Origin: Methanosarcina vacuolata Z-761 | GTDB lineage: Archaea; Halobacteriota; Methanosarcinia; Methanosarcinales; Methanosarcinaceae | DNA length: 64,000 bases | Direction of reading: 5' to 3' | NCBI RefSeq assembly: GCF_000969905.1 | Contig: NZ_CP009520.1 | Location: forward strand, 2,294,001 to 2,358,000 | Shown here: in pieces, positions 8,990-17,466 of the stretch | Layout: the number at the start of each line of letters is the position of its first letter | Numbering within the stretch: position 1 is the stretch's first letter | Position numbers and translations under genes: made by a program | The notes under the pieces: model-generated | What the model was told of the DNA's origin: nothing | Database searches by the model: none | The model's input: only the letters and a program-made list of their open reading frames with translations

Positions 8990-9185
8990 GTACTTTCCCC
9001 TTTGCTTTTTTTAAAGATCTCAAGTCGAATAGATTTGCAGTTTCTGTGCTTTCTTTATTATTTCTGACAAATTTTTTCCGACACCTAATCCGGTATTTCT
9101 GTTATTTTTGTATATTTGTTTTTTATCTATTTTTCGTTGGAGTAATATAATTAGCTTACCTATATTCCTATCTGTGAACTACCAC
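8990..9185. promoter_or_regulatory. Upstream region of the pspA operon
   Basis: This AT-rich sequence must contain the pspA promoter on the minus strand; I could not single out one TATA box. No gene is seen. Confidence 0.3.
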
Positions 9186-9361
9186 TCAGCAGCAGATTAG
9201 AGACAATAATTGAGGTTGCTAAAACCATTAACAGTATTGTACAGTTAATAAAAAGAAATGCTAGAGGGCATCGAAACATTAAGTATTTTATTACTATAAT
9301 ATAGATAAAATTCAGAAAGTTAGAGTTCAAACTACCCATATGAAATGACGAAGAGCCAAAA
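9186..9361 (+). pseudogene. Remnant of an ISL3-type transposase 3' end
   Basis: This stretch matches the last part of the ISL3 element at 25118-26442 (near 26204-26443) over almost its whole length but lacks about 72 bases in the middle. The same words recur: 'agcagattagag', 'acagttaataaaaagaaatg', 'ctacccatatgaaatgacga', 'agagcc'. It includes the right-hand terminal repeat. The left part of the element is absent. It shows that the ISL3 family has been in this region more than once. Confidence 0.85.
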
Positions 9362-9774
9362 TTCTCTGAACCCTGTTATGAATTACCGATCAAGTCTCCA
9401 ATATTTTTATCTTTTTTCTTTAAATGCACATATTTTAGTTCATTTCTGTTTTAAATATATCATTAAAAATTTCTAATTTAAACTATATATTGTTACCAAA
9501 ATAAATTGAAGTATTAATTTTTAAGATATTATTACAGAATAATGTTAATGCTTAAATAGTAAATCGCCATTATAATTCCTACTAAAAAAGTTCATATTCC
9601 TTCTGAAACTTCAAAAAGTATTGATATTTTGCAAAGAAGGAATATGTTAAGTTATAAATAAAAACGCTATGGGAGACACTCTATAAATATAATACTCTTC
9701 GGAAAAGGAGTACAGAAAAGCTGTAGATGTCGCCAGGGAATAAGGAGACTAAACAAAAATAAAGGGGAAATAAA
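9362..9774. promoter_or_regulatory. AT-rich leader of the DUF2795 gene with 12-bp inverted repeat
   Basis: The arms CATATTCCTTCT (9593-9604) and AGAAGGAATATG (9635-9646) form a perfect 12-bp inverted repeat with a 30-base spacer. It lies about 130 bases ahead of the DUF2795 start and could be an operator or a structured leader. The rest is AT-rich spacer without genes. Confidence 0.4.
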
Positions 9775-10008
9775 ATGGAAACTGAAAACAAAGCTGGATA
9801 CATTACCGAACTTCCTATTGAAATTCAAAAAATATTTAAAAATCTGGATTTTCCTATAGAAAAGAACGGGATTATTGAACAAGCAAGAAAAAGTAAAGCA
9901 ATTCCGGATATACTGCGGGAACTTGGCATGCTTCCTGACAAAAAGTACAATAGCGCTGAAGATATTGCAGAAGAACTTCATAAAACTTACATGGGGGTCC
10001 CAGTCTAA
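9775..10008 (+). CDS. DUF2795 family small protein
   Basis: The 77-residue product resembles DUF2795 proteins: 'ITELPIEIQKIFKNLDFPIE' then 'NGIIEQARKSKAIPDILREL' and 'LPDKKYNSAEDIAEELHKTY'. The family is a small helical fold with a 'LP...Y.s..dv...l' end, of unknown function; some members accompany stress or regulatory genes. A Shine-Dalgarno (AAGGGG) sits eight bases before the ATG. It stands alone, with an inverted repeat in its leader and a terminator hairpin behind it. Confidence 0.75.
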   Translation: METENKAGYITELPIEIQKIFKNLDFPIEKNGIIEQARKSKAIPDILRELGMLPDKKYNSAEDIAEELHKTYMGVPV

Positions 10009-10043
10009 AAAAAGTAAGTAATTTTCTCATTTGTTTTAATATT

Positions 10044-10061
10044 CTGCCGCAAATGCGGCAG
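10044..10061. terminator. Bidirectional terminator hairpin
   Basis: CTGCCGCA-AA-TGCGGCAG is a perfect palindromic stem flanked by T-rich runs on both sides. It lies between two convergent genes (ends at 10008 and 10138), so it can serve both. Confidence 0.65.
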
Positions 10062-10137
10062 ATCTATTTTCAATGATCTCGTTCCTGATTTTATAAAGTG
10101 CTCTATAATTAAATTTTCCCGATATTTTTTACTCTCT

Positions 10138-10437
10138 TTACATAATGTCCTTAAGGGCTTCAGAAGCTGTATAAACGCTTCCAACTCCAAAAATATACTG
10201 AGTTATTCTTATTGCCTGCATTACTTCTTCTTTTGTCGCCCCTTCCTGCATAGCCTGAACTGCAAGGAATTTTACTCCGTTTACCGCACCATTAGCTGCA
10301 TCCAGGGACATTGCAAGCAGCAATTTGTACTTGAGAGGTATTCCGTCCTCCACGAAAGCAAGTTCGCGTGTATTTTCAAGCAGGGCAAATAATTGAGGGT
10401 CCTGGTCCACAATAACCTGTAATGGATTTTCTGTCAA
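10138..10437 (-). CDS. Carboxymuconolactone decarboxylase / AhpD-like protein lacking the redox cysteines
   Basis: 99 residues in the all-helical AhpD/CMD fold: 'LAFVEDGIPLKYKLLLAMSL' is the typical lead-in and 'EGATKEEVMQAIRITQYIFG' the typical follow-up helix. In AhpD-type enzymes a C-x-x-C pair sits between them; here that segment reads 'DAANGAVNGVKFLAVQA', with no cysteine at all. A peroxidase or disulfide function is therefore unlikely, and a decarboxylase-like or non-catalytic role is possible. Translation starts at TTG, with GGAG seven bases upstream. It stands alone. Confidence 0.75.
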   Translation of the reverse strand: MTENPLQVIVDQDPQLFALLENTRELAFVEDGIPLKYKLLLAMSLDAANGAVNGVKFLAVQAMQEGATKEEVMQAIRITQYIFGVGSVYTASEALKDIM

Positions 10438-10806
10438 TGTACCATCTCCGTTTCTCTTGAAGGAATCTTGATTTTATTGCCTATTCCATTTATTAAATCC
10501 GTTTTTTTAATTATTATACTCATCAATTAATTTAAAGTCCTTCCTTCTAACTTTTGACGATAAAAAATATGTTTTTCAGACATAAGGGTCCCGCAGCGCA
10601 TTATTGACTCTGAAAGAGTTGCCAAATTTCTTTTGAAAATATATCTGAAAACTTCCCTCCACGCCCGCATGCTCACGAAGTGAGCAGATATCGGGCGGTC
10701 GCTTGAAAAAAAGAAGAAAAGAAGAATATGTAGCTGCCATAAAAAGCTCGTTATAGCTGGCACATTGTTAGCAGCAACTATGAGAGCAAGTCTGGATCAT
10801 AGTCTA
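10438..10806. other. Spacer with a long imperfect hairpin
   Basis: At 10663-10703 GCCCGC...GCTCAC-GAA-GTGAGC...CGGGCGG forms a two-part stem. The inner arm GAAGTGAGC recalls the core of the dispersed repeat at 585-726. A 78-codon minus-strand frame runs through it but looks non-coding. Confidence 0.35.
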
Positions 10807-10938
10807 TGAGCTGATCCCAAAACTCAAAATTGCTTCTCTGAATCCTGTATTCCGAATAATCAATCAAGTTTCTGATCATGAAAACAATTCTGAAAATTCT
10901 TGATGATTAAGAACTAAATGGCTTTTGGGATAGGCTCA
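10807..10938. mobile_element. Short MITE-like element, ends TGAGCYNATCCCAAAA
   Basis: TGAGCTGATCCCAAAACTC (10807) and, on the other strand, TGAGCCTATCCCAAAAGCC (10938) are inverted repeats bounding 132 bp without an ORF. The ends belong to the same loose family as the elements at 22323-22472 and 27693-27997 (consensus AGnnTATCCnAAA). Confidence 0.5.
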
Positions 10939-11053
10939 ATATATAACTACAATAAAAGAAATTAAAAAAGCGAAATAGTTCTGGGATAAAAAATTGTACT
11001 CATTAGTTATTGAAATATTCCCTAATATCTAAATTCTCACATATAATATTATA

Positions 11054-13057
11054 CTAATTATTATTTTTATTCTTTATTATATTTTCAACTATTTCAATCG
11101 CTAAATTAGTTTGTTTTATTTCTATTTTAATTTGTTCTTTTTCATACGAATCTTGAGAATTTGAAGAATTCAAACGATTCATTGTATGCTTCAACGTGAG
11201 TAGTAATTTATTATCTATTAAGGCTGGAAACATATTGAAAAATTCTTCCATGATCTTTTTATCAGGAATAATTAAAGCTATTACTAGTAATCTATTTTCT
11301 GTATTCAACTGCGGTAACATTCTTCGACTAATAACTGTACCATCTTTTTCGCCCAATTTAATTAATTCTTCTTCTACTAGATACAATAATTGCTCTGCTT
11401 CAACTCTGGTCTGTTTCTTACCCATTCCAAAATTTGTGACAAATTCGACATATAATTTTGTAAAGTCCTCGTTTAATTTTTTTATGTTATGAGAAGGCAT
11501 AGTAGCATTGTTTATCCATGGTCCTTTAGGAATATTATTTGGCAAATTAAGACCAAGAACTTTAGCTATCATTTTCGCAAGTGTTTCCCATCCATTTTTA
11601 TCATAAATATCAACAATTTTTTCCATATCAATTTTACAATACAAATCTTTATCCCGAATGTGTTTTATATCATTATATGAAGTCTGCGCTAAAACGGTAA
11701 TGATAGATTTATTCCCACTTAGTTCAATCCCAACCATAGGACGTTGAATACTTACGGGTGTAGCTATATATAATACACACTTTGACTTACTACTAGCTTC
11801 GTAGACAAACTGAAATAGAGGTATTCTATCTTCTGGCCTGCTACAATATATTTTTAATGAGGGCCAAATATTTAATAACCATTTATTAATATTATTAACT
11901 AGCTCTTGATCAAAATGTGCATGCGATATAAAAATATCAATATTTTTAGAAGATTTTAATGAATTGGATATCGTAAGTCGGTCGTCATATGCCTTTACAT
12001 GGCACACGTATTTAATTGATTCACCTATATCTCTGTTTGAAGGTATACGAATTAATTTCCCCTTTGGGTTTTTAGTTTCAATTACATATTTTTTATCATG
12101 AATATCAATAAAATTGGCAAATGTTAAATAATTTATTTTTATATTGCTTTCACCAATTATCTGTAAGACATGTGACATTTCATCTAATGTAATGTTACTT
12201 GCTGGCTGAGAATTCACTATTTTTGATAACAAAATATTGTTATACAAATCTAATACAAAAATAGCACATTTGGATTCTCTACATAGTCTAAAAGCAGTAT
12301 TTAAACCCGATATAGGTAAATCCTCATGTTGAATAATATGTATACCATTGATTTCTTGAGATATAGGGAATAAATTTAGATACATATTCTGCCATAATGG
12401 GTCATCAAAGTCATCAAAAACAACTGGAAGGACATGCATTACAGCAGGAAGTGAAGGAGGAACTGCATCAATTGAAATAATTATGCTTGCGTGGGTATCA
12501 TCATTTAATTGTGAACGAATTTGCGATGTCGAATGTTTTATCACAACTGCGGGTATAATAGAATGATTATAACGAATTAGTTCAATCGAACCAGTATTTT
12601 TTTTTGAATATGTGATTTTATCTTTAAAATTTACCTTCCCGGTTCGTAGGTCTTCGTAATCCGGATAATAATAAGGATCACGGTATTTATTACCTTCAGA
12701 TAAAGCAATCTTTGCCTCAAAAAATTCAGGGTCAGTTTTAATTGCCATCATCATACATTGAAAAAAATCCTCTTGATTTTCTTTTTTAAAACTTTTACTA
12801 AAAAAAATATTTTTTAAATTAAAACCATTTCTTTGATTATTTACCACGTTTATGTATCTACTCAGAATCCCTAACCAATAGTATTTTAAAGCCTCGTATT
12901 CCTTTGTTGAACGATCAGATAGGATCAGTTTCCTAGATTTTAAAAAAAATTGCAGTGAATCTTTTTTTAACACAGGTTTAGAAATATCTCCATTATAAAC
13001 AGGATAGCTAAAAGCTTTATCAATAGTAGTTAAAATATCTTTAATTTCCTTATTCAT
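11054..13057 (-). CDS. TIR-domain protein, candidate defence effector
   Basis: 667 residues from ATG 13057, where AAAGGTG lies six bases upstream (a GTG at 13066 would overlap that site). Residues 1-365 form a mixed alpha/beta region I do not recognise. A TIR domain follows at about 370-467: 'NIDIFISHAHFDQELVNNIN' is the first strand and BB-loop side, 'CVLYIATPVSIQRPMVGIEL' is the fourth strand and the helix carrying the likely catalytic glutamate, Glu445. The C-terminal 170 residues are helical and Lys/Glu-rich. Prokaryotic TIR domains commonly hydrolyse NAD+ or act in antiviral systems; that function is inferred. The gene is AT-rich, sits alone in an accessory region beside transposon debris, and has its own TATA box. 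Confidence 0.7.
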   Translation of the reverse strand: MNKEIKDILTTIDKAFSYPVYNGDISKPVLKKDSLQFFLKSRKLILSDRSTKEYEALKYYWLGILSRYINVVNNQRNGFNLKNIFFSKSFKKENQEDFFQCMMMAIKTDPEFFEAKIALSEGNKYRDPYYYPDYEDLRTGKVNFKDKITYSKKNTGSIELIRYNHSIIPAVVIKHSTSQIRSQLNDDTHASIIISIDAVPPSLPAVMHVLPVVFDDFDDPLWQNMYLNLFPISQEINGIHIIQHEDLPISGLNTAFRLCRESKCAIFVLDLYNNILLSKIVNSQPASNITLDEMSHVLQIIGESNIKINYLTFANFIDIHDKKYVIETKNPKGKLIRIPSNRDIGESIKYVCHVKAYDDRLTISNSLKSSKNIDIFISHAHFDQELVNNINKWLLNIWPSLKIYCSRPEDRIPLFQFVYEASSKSKCVLYIATPVSIQRPMVGIELSGNKSIITVLAQTSYNDIKHIRDKDLYCKIDMEKIVDIYDKNGWETLAKMIAKVLGLNLPNNIPKGPWINNATMPSHNIKKLNEDFTKLYVEFVTNFGMGKKQTRVEAEQLLYLVEEELIKLGEKDGTVISRRMLPQLNTENRLLVIALIIPDKKIMEEFFNMFPALIDNKLLLTLKHTMNRLNSSNSQDSYEKEQIKIEIKQTNLAIEIVENIIKNKNNN

Positions 13058-13114
13058 ATCTAACACCTTTATTTCTTGGGTGAATACTTAAGTAGGATAT
13101 GCTGAAGATATCAT

Positions 13115-13123
13115 TTTTATATA
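13115..13123 (-). promoter_or_regulatory. TATA box of the TIR gene
   Basis: On the minus strand TATATAAAA lies 58 bases before the ATG, which places transcription start near 13090 and leaves a short leader with the ribosome-binding site. Confidence 0.55.
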
Positions 13124-14006
13124 CTCTTAGAACGTCGAAAGATATTGATTATAACCTGAAAGCAGATGAGACATGTCAGATGCAAATCTAGGCAGATTTA
13201 GCCTATATGCTTTTAGAGAGTTTTTTGATCTAAACAACTAAACCTTTTTTGACGGGATATGCAAAAATATCCACTTTTACTGAGGGTGCCCAAAATATAA
13301 CACAAAGTCTTCAATTATGTTTTTGTGTCTTGGTAACCTTGCTTTCTATTTGGAGATGATAATTAAAGGACTTCTGCACTGGGGTAAAAAATCAAAATCT
13401 ATTAAATGGTTGCAAACAATATAGCGCAGTGCATGAAAGAAATTTTGCATCTATTCTATTTACTGTTATTTTTATTGGAAAATATGTAGATATATTTCAA
13501 ATAATAAAATTACATCATTATATATAATTAATTAATGCAGTTGCCAAAAGGCCATCAGACATATCTCCAAATATTCGTCTTACGATATAAAAACAGATTT
13601 TTATCTGTATTTGAACATATAATTATTTATAACCTCGAGATCTTCCATAATAGTTTAATTCCTTTTTTTTGGTTAAGTGTGAATCCAAAAAATCGTTATA
13701 TTTTTAAAAAATATGATGACTTTAAAAAGAGAAGAAGACCGATATATGTTAAAGAAGTTCAATCAAGTTGTAAGTTGATGGAGAAAAATCAATGGTGAGG
13801 GTTTGTCTATCATCTATAATGGTGAGGGTTTGTCTATCATCTATTTTCCTGAGTTTAATACCTCTACACTGCTAGGCTTATCCTCAACCCTTCGGTTACA
13901 AACCCTGATGAATGAGCTACAGAAATAAAAAGTTAAATTTGGGATAAACCACATCCACATATTCAGTTAGACAATCAAATAGTTTCAAAAAAGAAAAAAT
14001 AAAAAA
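13124..14006. other. Gene-poor AT-rich stretch with one duplicated 27-mer
   Basis: No convincing gene is seen. An 87-codon plus-strand frame at 13535-13798 has no ribosome-binding site and no recognisable domain. Immediately after it, at 13791-13817 and 13818-13844, a 27-bp sequence (begins aatggtgagggtttgtctat) occurs twice in perfect tandem. Confidence 0.5.
13791..13844. repeat. Perfect 2 x 27-bp tandem duplication
   Basis: Both copies begin aatggtgagggtttg and end tatcatctat with no mismatch, so the duplication is recent. Confidence 0.95.
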
Positions 14007-14882
14007 TTAGGCGTAAGGGTCCCTTAACGCCTTATTAACCCCAAAATTCCTGCGTTCCTCGAGCGTCTTCCGATTCTTATCGATCTTCTCCTTCGCAAGC
14101 TTCATGACGAGCCCAAGACCGGGCTTGACCTCTTCGATGGGCTTTGTCTCGAACAATCCCTCAGCGACTGCTTTAGACCAGATCTCGTTCCCTACCTTTG
14201 TGCGAATGAAGACTGTAGACCAGCCATCCGGGCTTCCAACCGAGCCGGTAGATATGTCAGCGAGATTAGATACATAATCGAGGCAGACATGGCAGCCTGG
14301 CTGCTCGTACTTATGCGTCTCCTTGAGAGGGACGGTAGTGACATTTCCGCGCTCGGTGTGGACAAAGAATTTTCCCTTCCCAAACTCCATCTTCTTCACG
14401 GAACTGAGGCTCTGGTTTGCGTGATCTTCAACAAGGGCCTGTATGGAATCATATGGAAAGTTCACCATGCAGAAGAGCCCTACTGTGAAAGCGATCTTGC
14501 CCGGGACATCCCTCATGTTGATGGGATAGAGCTGAGCCTTCCTGACCGCCTGCATCTGGCAGCAAACACCGGTAATCCCAACCTTGTCGAGACCAAATGA
14601 CCGTGTTGCCTCCTTGAGCCAGGAGATCTGGGGGCTGATGTTGTATTTCGCCCTCTGTGCCTTGAGGATGTCCTCACGGCTCATCGCAACAAACGGTCTG
14701 GGCTTCCATGGCAGGTCACCCTTGCCTGCCACAATAGCCCCGTCGATGATCCCCTGCTCAAGTGCATAAACCATGAGAGTGGTGGCTATGCCGCCGTCCT
14801 GTGCTTTCTTGAGGATCTCCTTGTCCGTGCTACGTGCCGAGACGCATGTCAGGTATTTACCGAGATACGGATCTTCAATCAT
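14007..14882 (-). CDS. freB: F420-reducing hydrogenase beta subunit (Fre type)
   Basis: 291 residues from ATG 14882, 'MIEDPYLGKYLTCVSARSTD', the usual FrhB start; a TTG 30 bases upstream lies inside freG. Features of the FrhB family are present: 'AQDGGIATTLMVYALEQGII' near 25-45, the Cys pair in 'GITGVCCQMQAVRKAQLYP', and 'CHVCLDYVSNLADISTGSVG' near 200, which together carry FAD, an iron-sulfur cluster and the F420 site. This is the subunit that passes electrons from H2 to coenzyme F420. The ATG overlaps the freG stop by eight bases, showing tight coupling. The naming follows the A-E-G-B order; an Frh paralogue is the alternative. Confidence 0.88.
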   Translation of the reverse strand: MIEDPYLGKYLTCVSARSTDKEILKKAQDGGIATTLMVYALEQGIIDGAIVAGKGDLPWKPRPFVAMSREDILKAQRAKYNISPQISWLKEATRSFGLDKVGITGVCCQMQAVRKAQLYPINMRDVPGKIAFTVGLFCMVNFPYDSIQALVEDHANQSLSSVKKMEFGKGKFFVHTERGNVTTVPLKETHKYEQPGCHVCLDYVSNLADISTGSVGSPDGWSTVFIRTKVGNEIWSKAVAEGLFETKPIEEVKPGLGLVMKLAKEKIDKNRKTLEERRNFGVNKALRDPYA

Positions 14883-15699
14883 CCTTCTCACCTTCCTTAA
14901 GCGCTCCAGCAATTATCTCGCTGATTGCTTCGAATTCAGAAATCACATCAGAGTTGAAGAACGACCTCGGACAGGCGCCATAGCAGGAGCCGCACTTGAT
15001 GCAGAGGTTAAGGTCCCCCTGCGGCTTCCCGAACTCGTGCGTTATCGCCCTCACCGGGCAGGATGCAGCGCAAATGCCACAGCCTATGCAGAGTCCCTGG
15101 TTAATCACGTCGTTCATCAGGTCACAGAAGCATCCGGTCGTGCCGCGCTTCGCAAGGTCCATGAGAGGCTTTAAGTACCTGCCTGCAAGGGCCTTCTGTT
15201 CCTCGTTTCCTTCAAGGAGCAGGTACGCCATGACAGCGACGTTCCTTATAAGCTCCGGGCTTGGAGGGCATCCTGGAATGTAAACATCCACGTCAATTAG
15301 ATCTCCGATAGGGAGGTAAGACTCGTGCTGAGGCTGATTATGCTGCCCGCCACGGCTGAAACGGGTGATGTTACCATAGCTCGCGCAGGAGCCGAGGGCC
15401 ACAACGATCCTGGACTTCTTCCGTGTCTCCTTTATATCCTCCACAGATTCACGGTCCTGGATGCAGACCGATCCCTCGACGATTGCCACGTCCATCTCCG
15501 GGATATGCCGAACGTCGGTAAGAGTGAGGCCGTAGACGAGGTCGGCATAGTCGTCCAGGATTTTAAGAAAACCCTGATAGTTATCGGCCACGGACACGAG
15601 GCAGCCGGTACAGCCGCTCAAGTGTACATGCCCGAGCTTGATCTTGTTTGCCACTGGTTTCGCCTCCTTTGTAGCTTCCACCTTCTTAAGCAGTTCCAT
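14875..15699 (-). CDS. freG: F420-reducing hydrogenase gamma (small) subunit
   Basis: 274 residues. The N-terminal small-subunit fold has 'GHVHLSGCTGCLVSVADN' (proximal cluster Cys pair), 'VALGSCASYGNI' and 'VYIPGCPPSPELI'. The C-terminal third is a two-cluster ferredoxin domain: 'CIGCGICAASCPVRAIT' and 'CIKCGSCYGACPRSFF'. It relays electrons from the Ni-Fe site of the alpha subunit to the flavin of the beta subunit. Its stop overlaps freB. Its 5' end is overlapped by a repeat-rich ORF in another frame. The sequence is clearly richer in G+C than the flanking spacers, as is the whole operon. Confidence 0.9.
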   Translation of the reverse strand: MELLKKVEATKEAKPVANKIKLGHVHLSGCTGCLVSVADNYQGFLKILDDYADLVYGLTLTDVRHIPEMDVAIVEGSVCIQDRESVEDIKETRKKSRIVVALGSCASYGNITRFSRGGQHNQPQHESYLPIGDLIDVDVYIPGCPPSPELIRNVAVMAYLLLEGNEEQKALAGRYLKPLMDLAKRGTTGCFCDLMNDVINQGLCIGCGICAASCPVRAITHEFGKPQGDLNLCIKCGSCYGACPRSFFNSDVISEFEAISEIIAGALKEGEKDD

Positions 15700-15947
15700 A
15701 ATTCATCCCGATTCCCTTCAGTATCTCGGATTACAGTATATCGGATTACAGTATATCGGATTATAGTATCCCGGATTTCAGTATCCCGGATTTCAGTATC
15801 CCGGATTTCAGTATCCCGGATTTCAGTATCCCGGATTTCAGTATCCCGGATACAGTGTCTGAAATGGCTCTCTGTACTTCGTATCCGTATGACCATCTTG
15901 AGGTTGACCATCTCAAGGGCAGAAATGTATTTCTTCTGGTATGGCAA
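15618..15947 (-). CDS. Repeat-rich ORF in the freE position
   Basis: A 109-codon frame between freA and freG. It begins MPYQKKYISALEMVNLKMVI, then contains about nine I-R-[DY]-T-[EIV] pentapeptides made by a 15-bp tandem array, and ends 82 bases inside freG in a different frame. In the M. barkeri Fre operon a gene called freE takes the place of the protease gene frhD between A and G; by position this is its counterpart. No FrhD-like protease signature is present. Whether this frame is translated is uncertain: the pentapeptide array may simply be an expanding repeat in a spacer. An overlapping short ORF with a better start lies just upstream. Confidence 0.4.
   Translation of the reverse strand: MPYQKKYISALEMVNLKMVIRIRSTESHFRHCIRDTEIRDTEIRDTEIRDTEIRDTEIRDTIIRYTVIRYTVIRDTEGNRDELWNCLRRWKLQRRRNQWQTRSSSGMYT
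15724..15855. repeat. 15-bp tandem array inside the hydrogenase operon
   Basis: About nine units related to cccggatttcagtat; the central five are identical, the outer ones read atcggattacagtat. Its length of 15 keeps any frame through it open. Confidence 0.95.
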
Positions 15948-16011
15948 GGACCTGGATCAGGATACCGTTCTTAATATACTGGATCGGTTCGGTCAGACCC
16001 AGAGTGGACAT
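15913..16011 (-). CDS. Short ORF after freA, possible true start of freE
   Basis: A 32-codon frame beginning MSTLGLTEPIQYIKNGILIQ, with a G-rich run eight bases before the ATG, located 85 bases downstream of freA. It stops at TGA 15913 within the start of the repeat-rich frame. A single-base shift near 15915-15947 would join the two into one protein of roughly 130 residues ahead of freG. Either this is a small separate peptide or a frameshifted freE. Confidence 0.35.
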   Translation of the reverse strand: MSTLGLTEPIQYIKNGILIQVLAIPEEIHFCP

Positions 16012-16095
16012 TCTTGTAACCCCCCAAGAAGAGTTCGTTAACGGTGAGCCACCTGAGCTTGCGAGTCCCCCAAAAATCCGCAAGTTTTATTCCCT

Positions 16096-17466
16096 TCACC
16101 ACTGCATGAGCTTCTGGGCGACTACCCTATTCTCCTCGTTCACCACTATCATATGGGTTGCACACGAGACGCACGGGTCATAGGCGCGGATAACCATCTC
16201 GGCGATCTGCCAGGGTGCTCCAGTCAGAGCGCGGCTGCAGGTAGGGAAGTTCCAGGTAGTGGGTACAAGCATCTCGTACCGCAGCACCCTCCCATCCTTC
16301 ACCCGTGCGATGTGGACATCGGTACCGCGTGGCGCTTCGTTTGCTGCCCAGCCCATAGATCCGTTTCCCAGAGGGATATTGTCAGCAAGAACCTTGCCCG
16401 AAGTATCCAGGTTGTCAAGGCAGTTGAGGATGGTGTAACAGCAATCGGTGTACTCCATCTGCCTGGCGATGTGCTGGGCGAAGGTGCCTTTCTCGGTAAA
16501 GTGCTTGAAGGTAGCAAGCCTTGCTCTCGGGCCGACCTCAACTGGCTGGCCGTCGTAGGTCGGAACAGTATTGCAGGCCTCCATCCGAGGATTGACTCTG
16601 GTGCCAACCTTCGTGGTGCCGCCAATCGGATAGCTCGGGTCCTCAAGATCGATGGTTTCCTCACCCATGTACCAGTCCCATGGTCGAGTCTCCTTCCATC
16701 GGGTAAAATCCCACATGGGCTTCTCGTCCAAACTGGATGAGCCGTACATTGGGGCTGTGGCCATGACCCCCTGGTTGTGGTATCCAAGCGTCCTGGGAAG
16801 CGGGATCTGCTTGCCTGCAACCTCGACAAACTCCCGGTCCTGCATGTTTCTGATTACATTAAGCATGAACTCCATCTGCTCGTGGGCAAGGACAAGACCT
16901 TCTTTCGCCAGGTCGGCAATCTTCTGCTTTGCCCTGGGACTTACGTTACGGTACATCCCGCCAACCCTCGGGTTTGAAGGGTGGATAGCCTCTCCGCCTG
17001 CGACGGCTCCAATGGTCTGTGCAATCTCGCGGATGCGGAAGATCCTCGTTGCAATGCTCCTTAAAGGCTGCTCCTTAGAAAACGGGTTGATCTTCGTTTC
17101 CGTACCCGGGATGTAAAAGTCCGGGAGGATCAGGATATTGTGCAGGGCATGGCTGTGAAGGCGGTTTGCTGCATGCAGAATGAACCGCAGGAGTTTTGCG
17201 TCCGTGGGGATCTCGCAGCCAATCGCAGCCTCCATGGCCTCAATACCCGCCAGGGTGTGGGCAATAGGACAGATACCACAGACCCGAGAGGCAATCTTTG
17301 GGACCTGATCCATTGTCTTACCTATTGCGAGCTTTTCAATACCCCTGACTGGGGTAATGGAGAGCCAGTCTCCTCGCTCGACAATACCCTCATTATTCAC
17401 TTTCAGGGTGAGCTTGGAGTGGCCTTCGTGTCTTGTGGTTGGAGAGATCTCTATGACTTTTGTCAA
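16096..17466 (-). CDS. freA: F420-reducing hydrogenase alpha (large, Ni-Fe) subunit
   Basis: 456 residues, the normal FrhA length. The two nickel-binding motifs are intact: 'RVCGICPIAHTLAGIEAMEA' (R-x-C-G-x-C-x3-H) near residue 62 and 'DPCVSCATHM' near the C-terminus. The 14 residues after that His (MIVVNEENRVVAQK...) are the extension normally cut off after nickel insertion, yet no maturation protease gene (frhD) is in this operon, so it must be supplied in trans. The start is TTG at 17466, chosen because GAGG lies eight bases upstream and homologues begin here. First gene of the operon freA-(E)-G-B, which lets the cell reduce F420 with H2. Confidence 0.92.
   Translation of the reverse strand: MTKVIEISPTTRHEGHSKLTLKVNNEGIVERGDWLSITPVRGIEKLAIGKTMDQVPKIASRVCGICPIAHTLAGIEAMEAAIGCEIPTDAKLLRFILHAANRLHSHALHNILILPDFYIPGTETKINPFSKEQPLRSIATRIFRIREIAQTIGAVAGGEAIHPSNPRVGGMYRNVSPRAKQKIADLAKEGLVLAHEQMEFMLNVIRNMQDREFVEVAGKQIPLPRTLGYHNQGVMATAPMYGSSSLDEKPMWDFTRWKETRPWDWYMGEETIDLEDPSYPIGGTTKVGTRVNPRMEACNTVPTYDGQPVEVGPRARLATFKHFTEKGTFAQHIARQMEYTDCCYTILNCLDNLDTSGKVLADNIPLGNGSMGWAANEAPRGTDVHIARVKDGRVLRYEMLVPTTWNFPTCSRALTGAPWQIAEMVIRAYDPCVSCATHMIVVNEENRVVAQKLMQW

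Noticed and set aside
10527-10763. 78-codon ORF on the minus strand
   Set aside because: It runs through a hairpin repeat, has no ribosome-binding site, and no recognisable fold.
11054-13057. STING domain in the TIR protein as well
   Set aside because: No SYY or DIPTT-like motifs in its N-terminal region; it is 27 kb from the STING-like gene, so a link is not supported.
13535-13798. 87-codon ORF on the plus strand
   Set aside because: No Shine-Dalgarno, aromatic and basic random composition, AT-rich spacer context.
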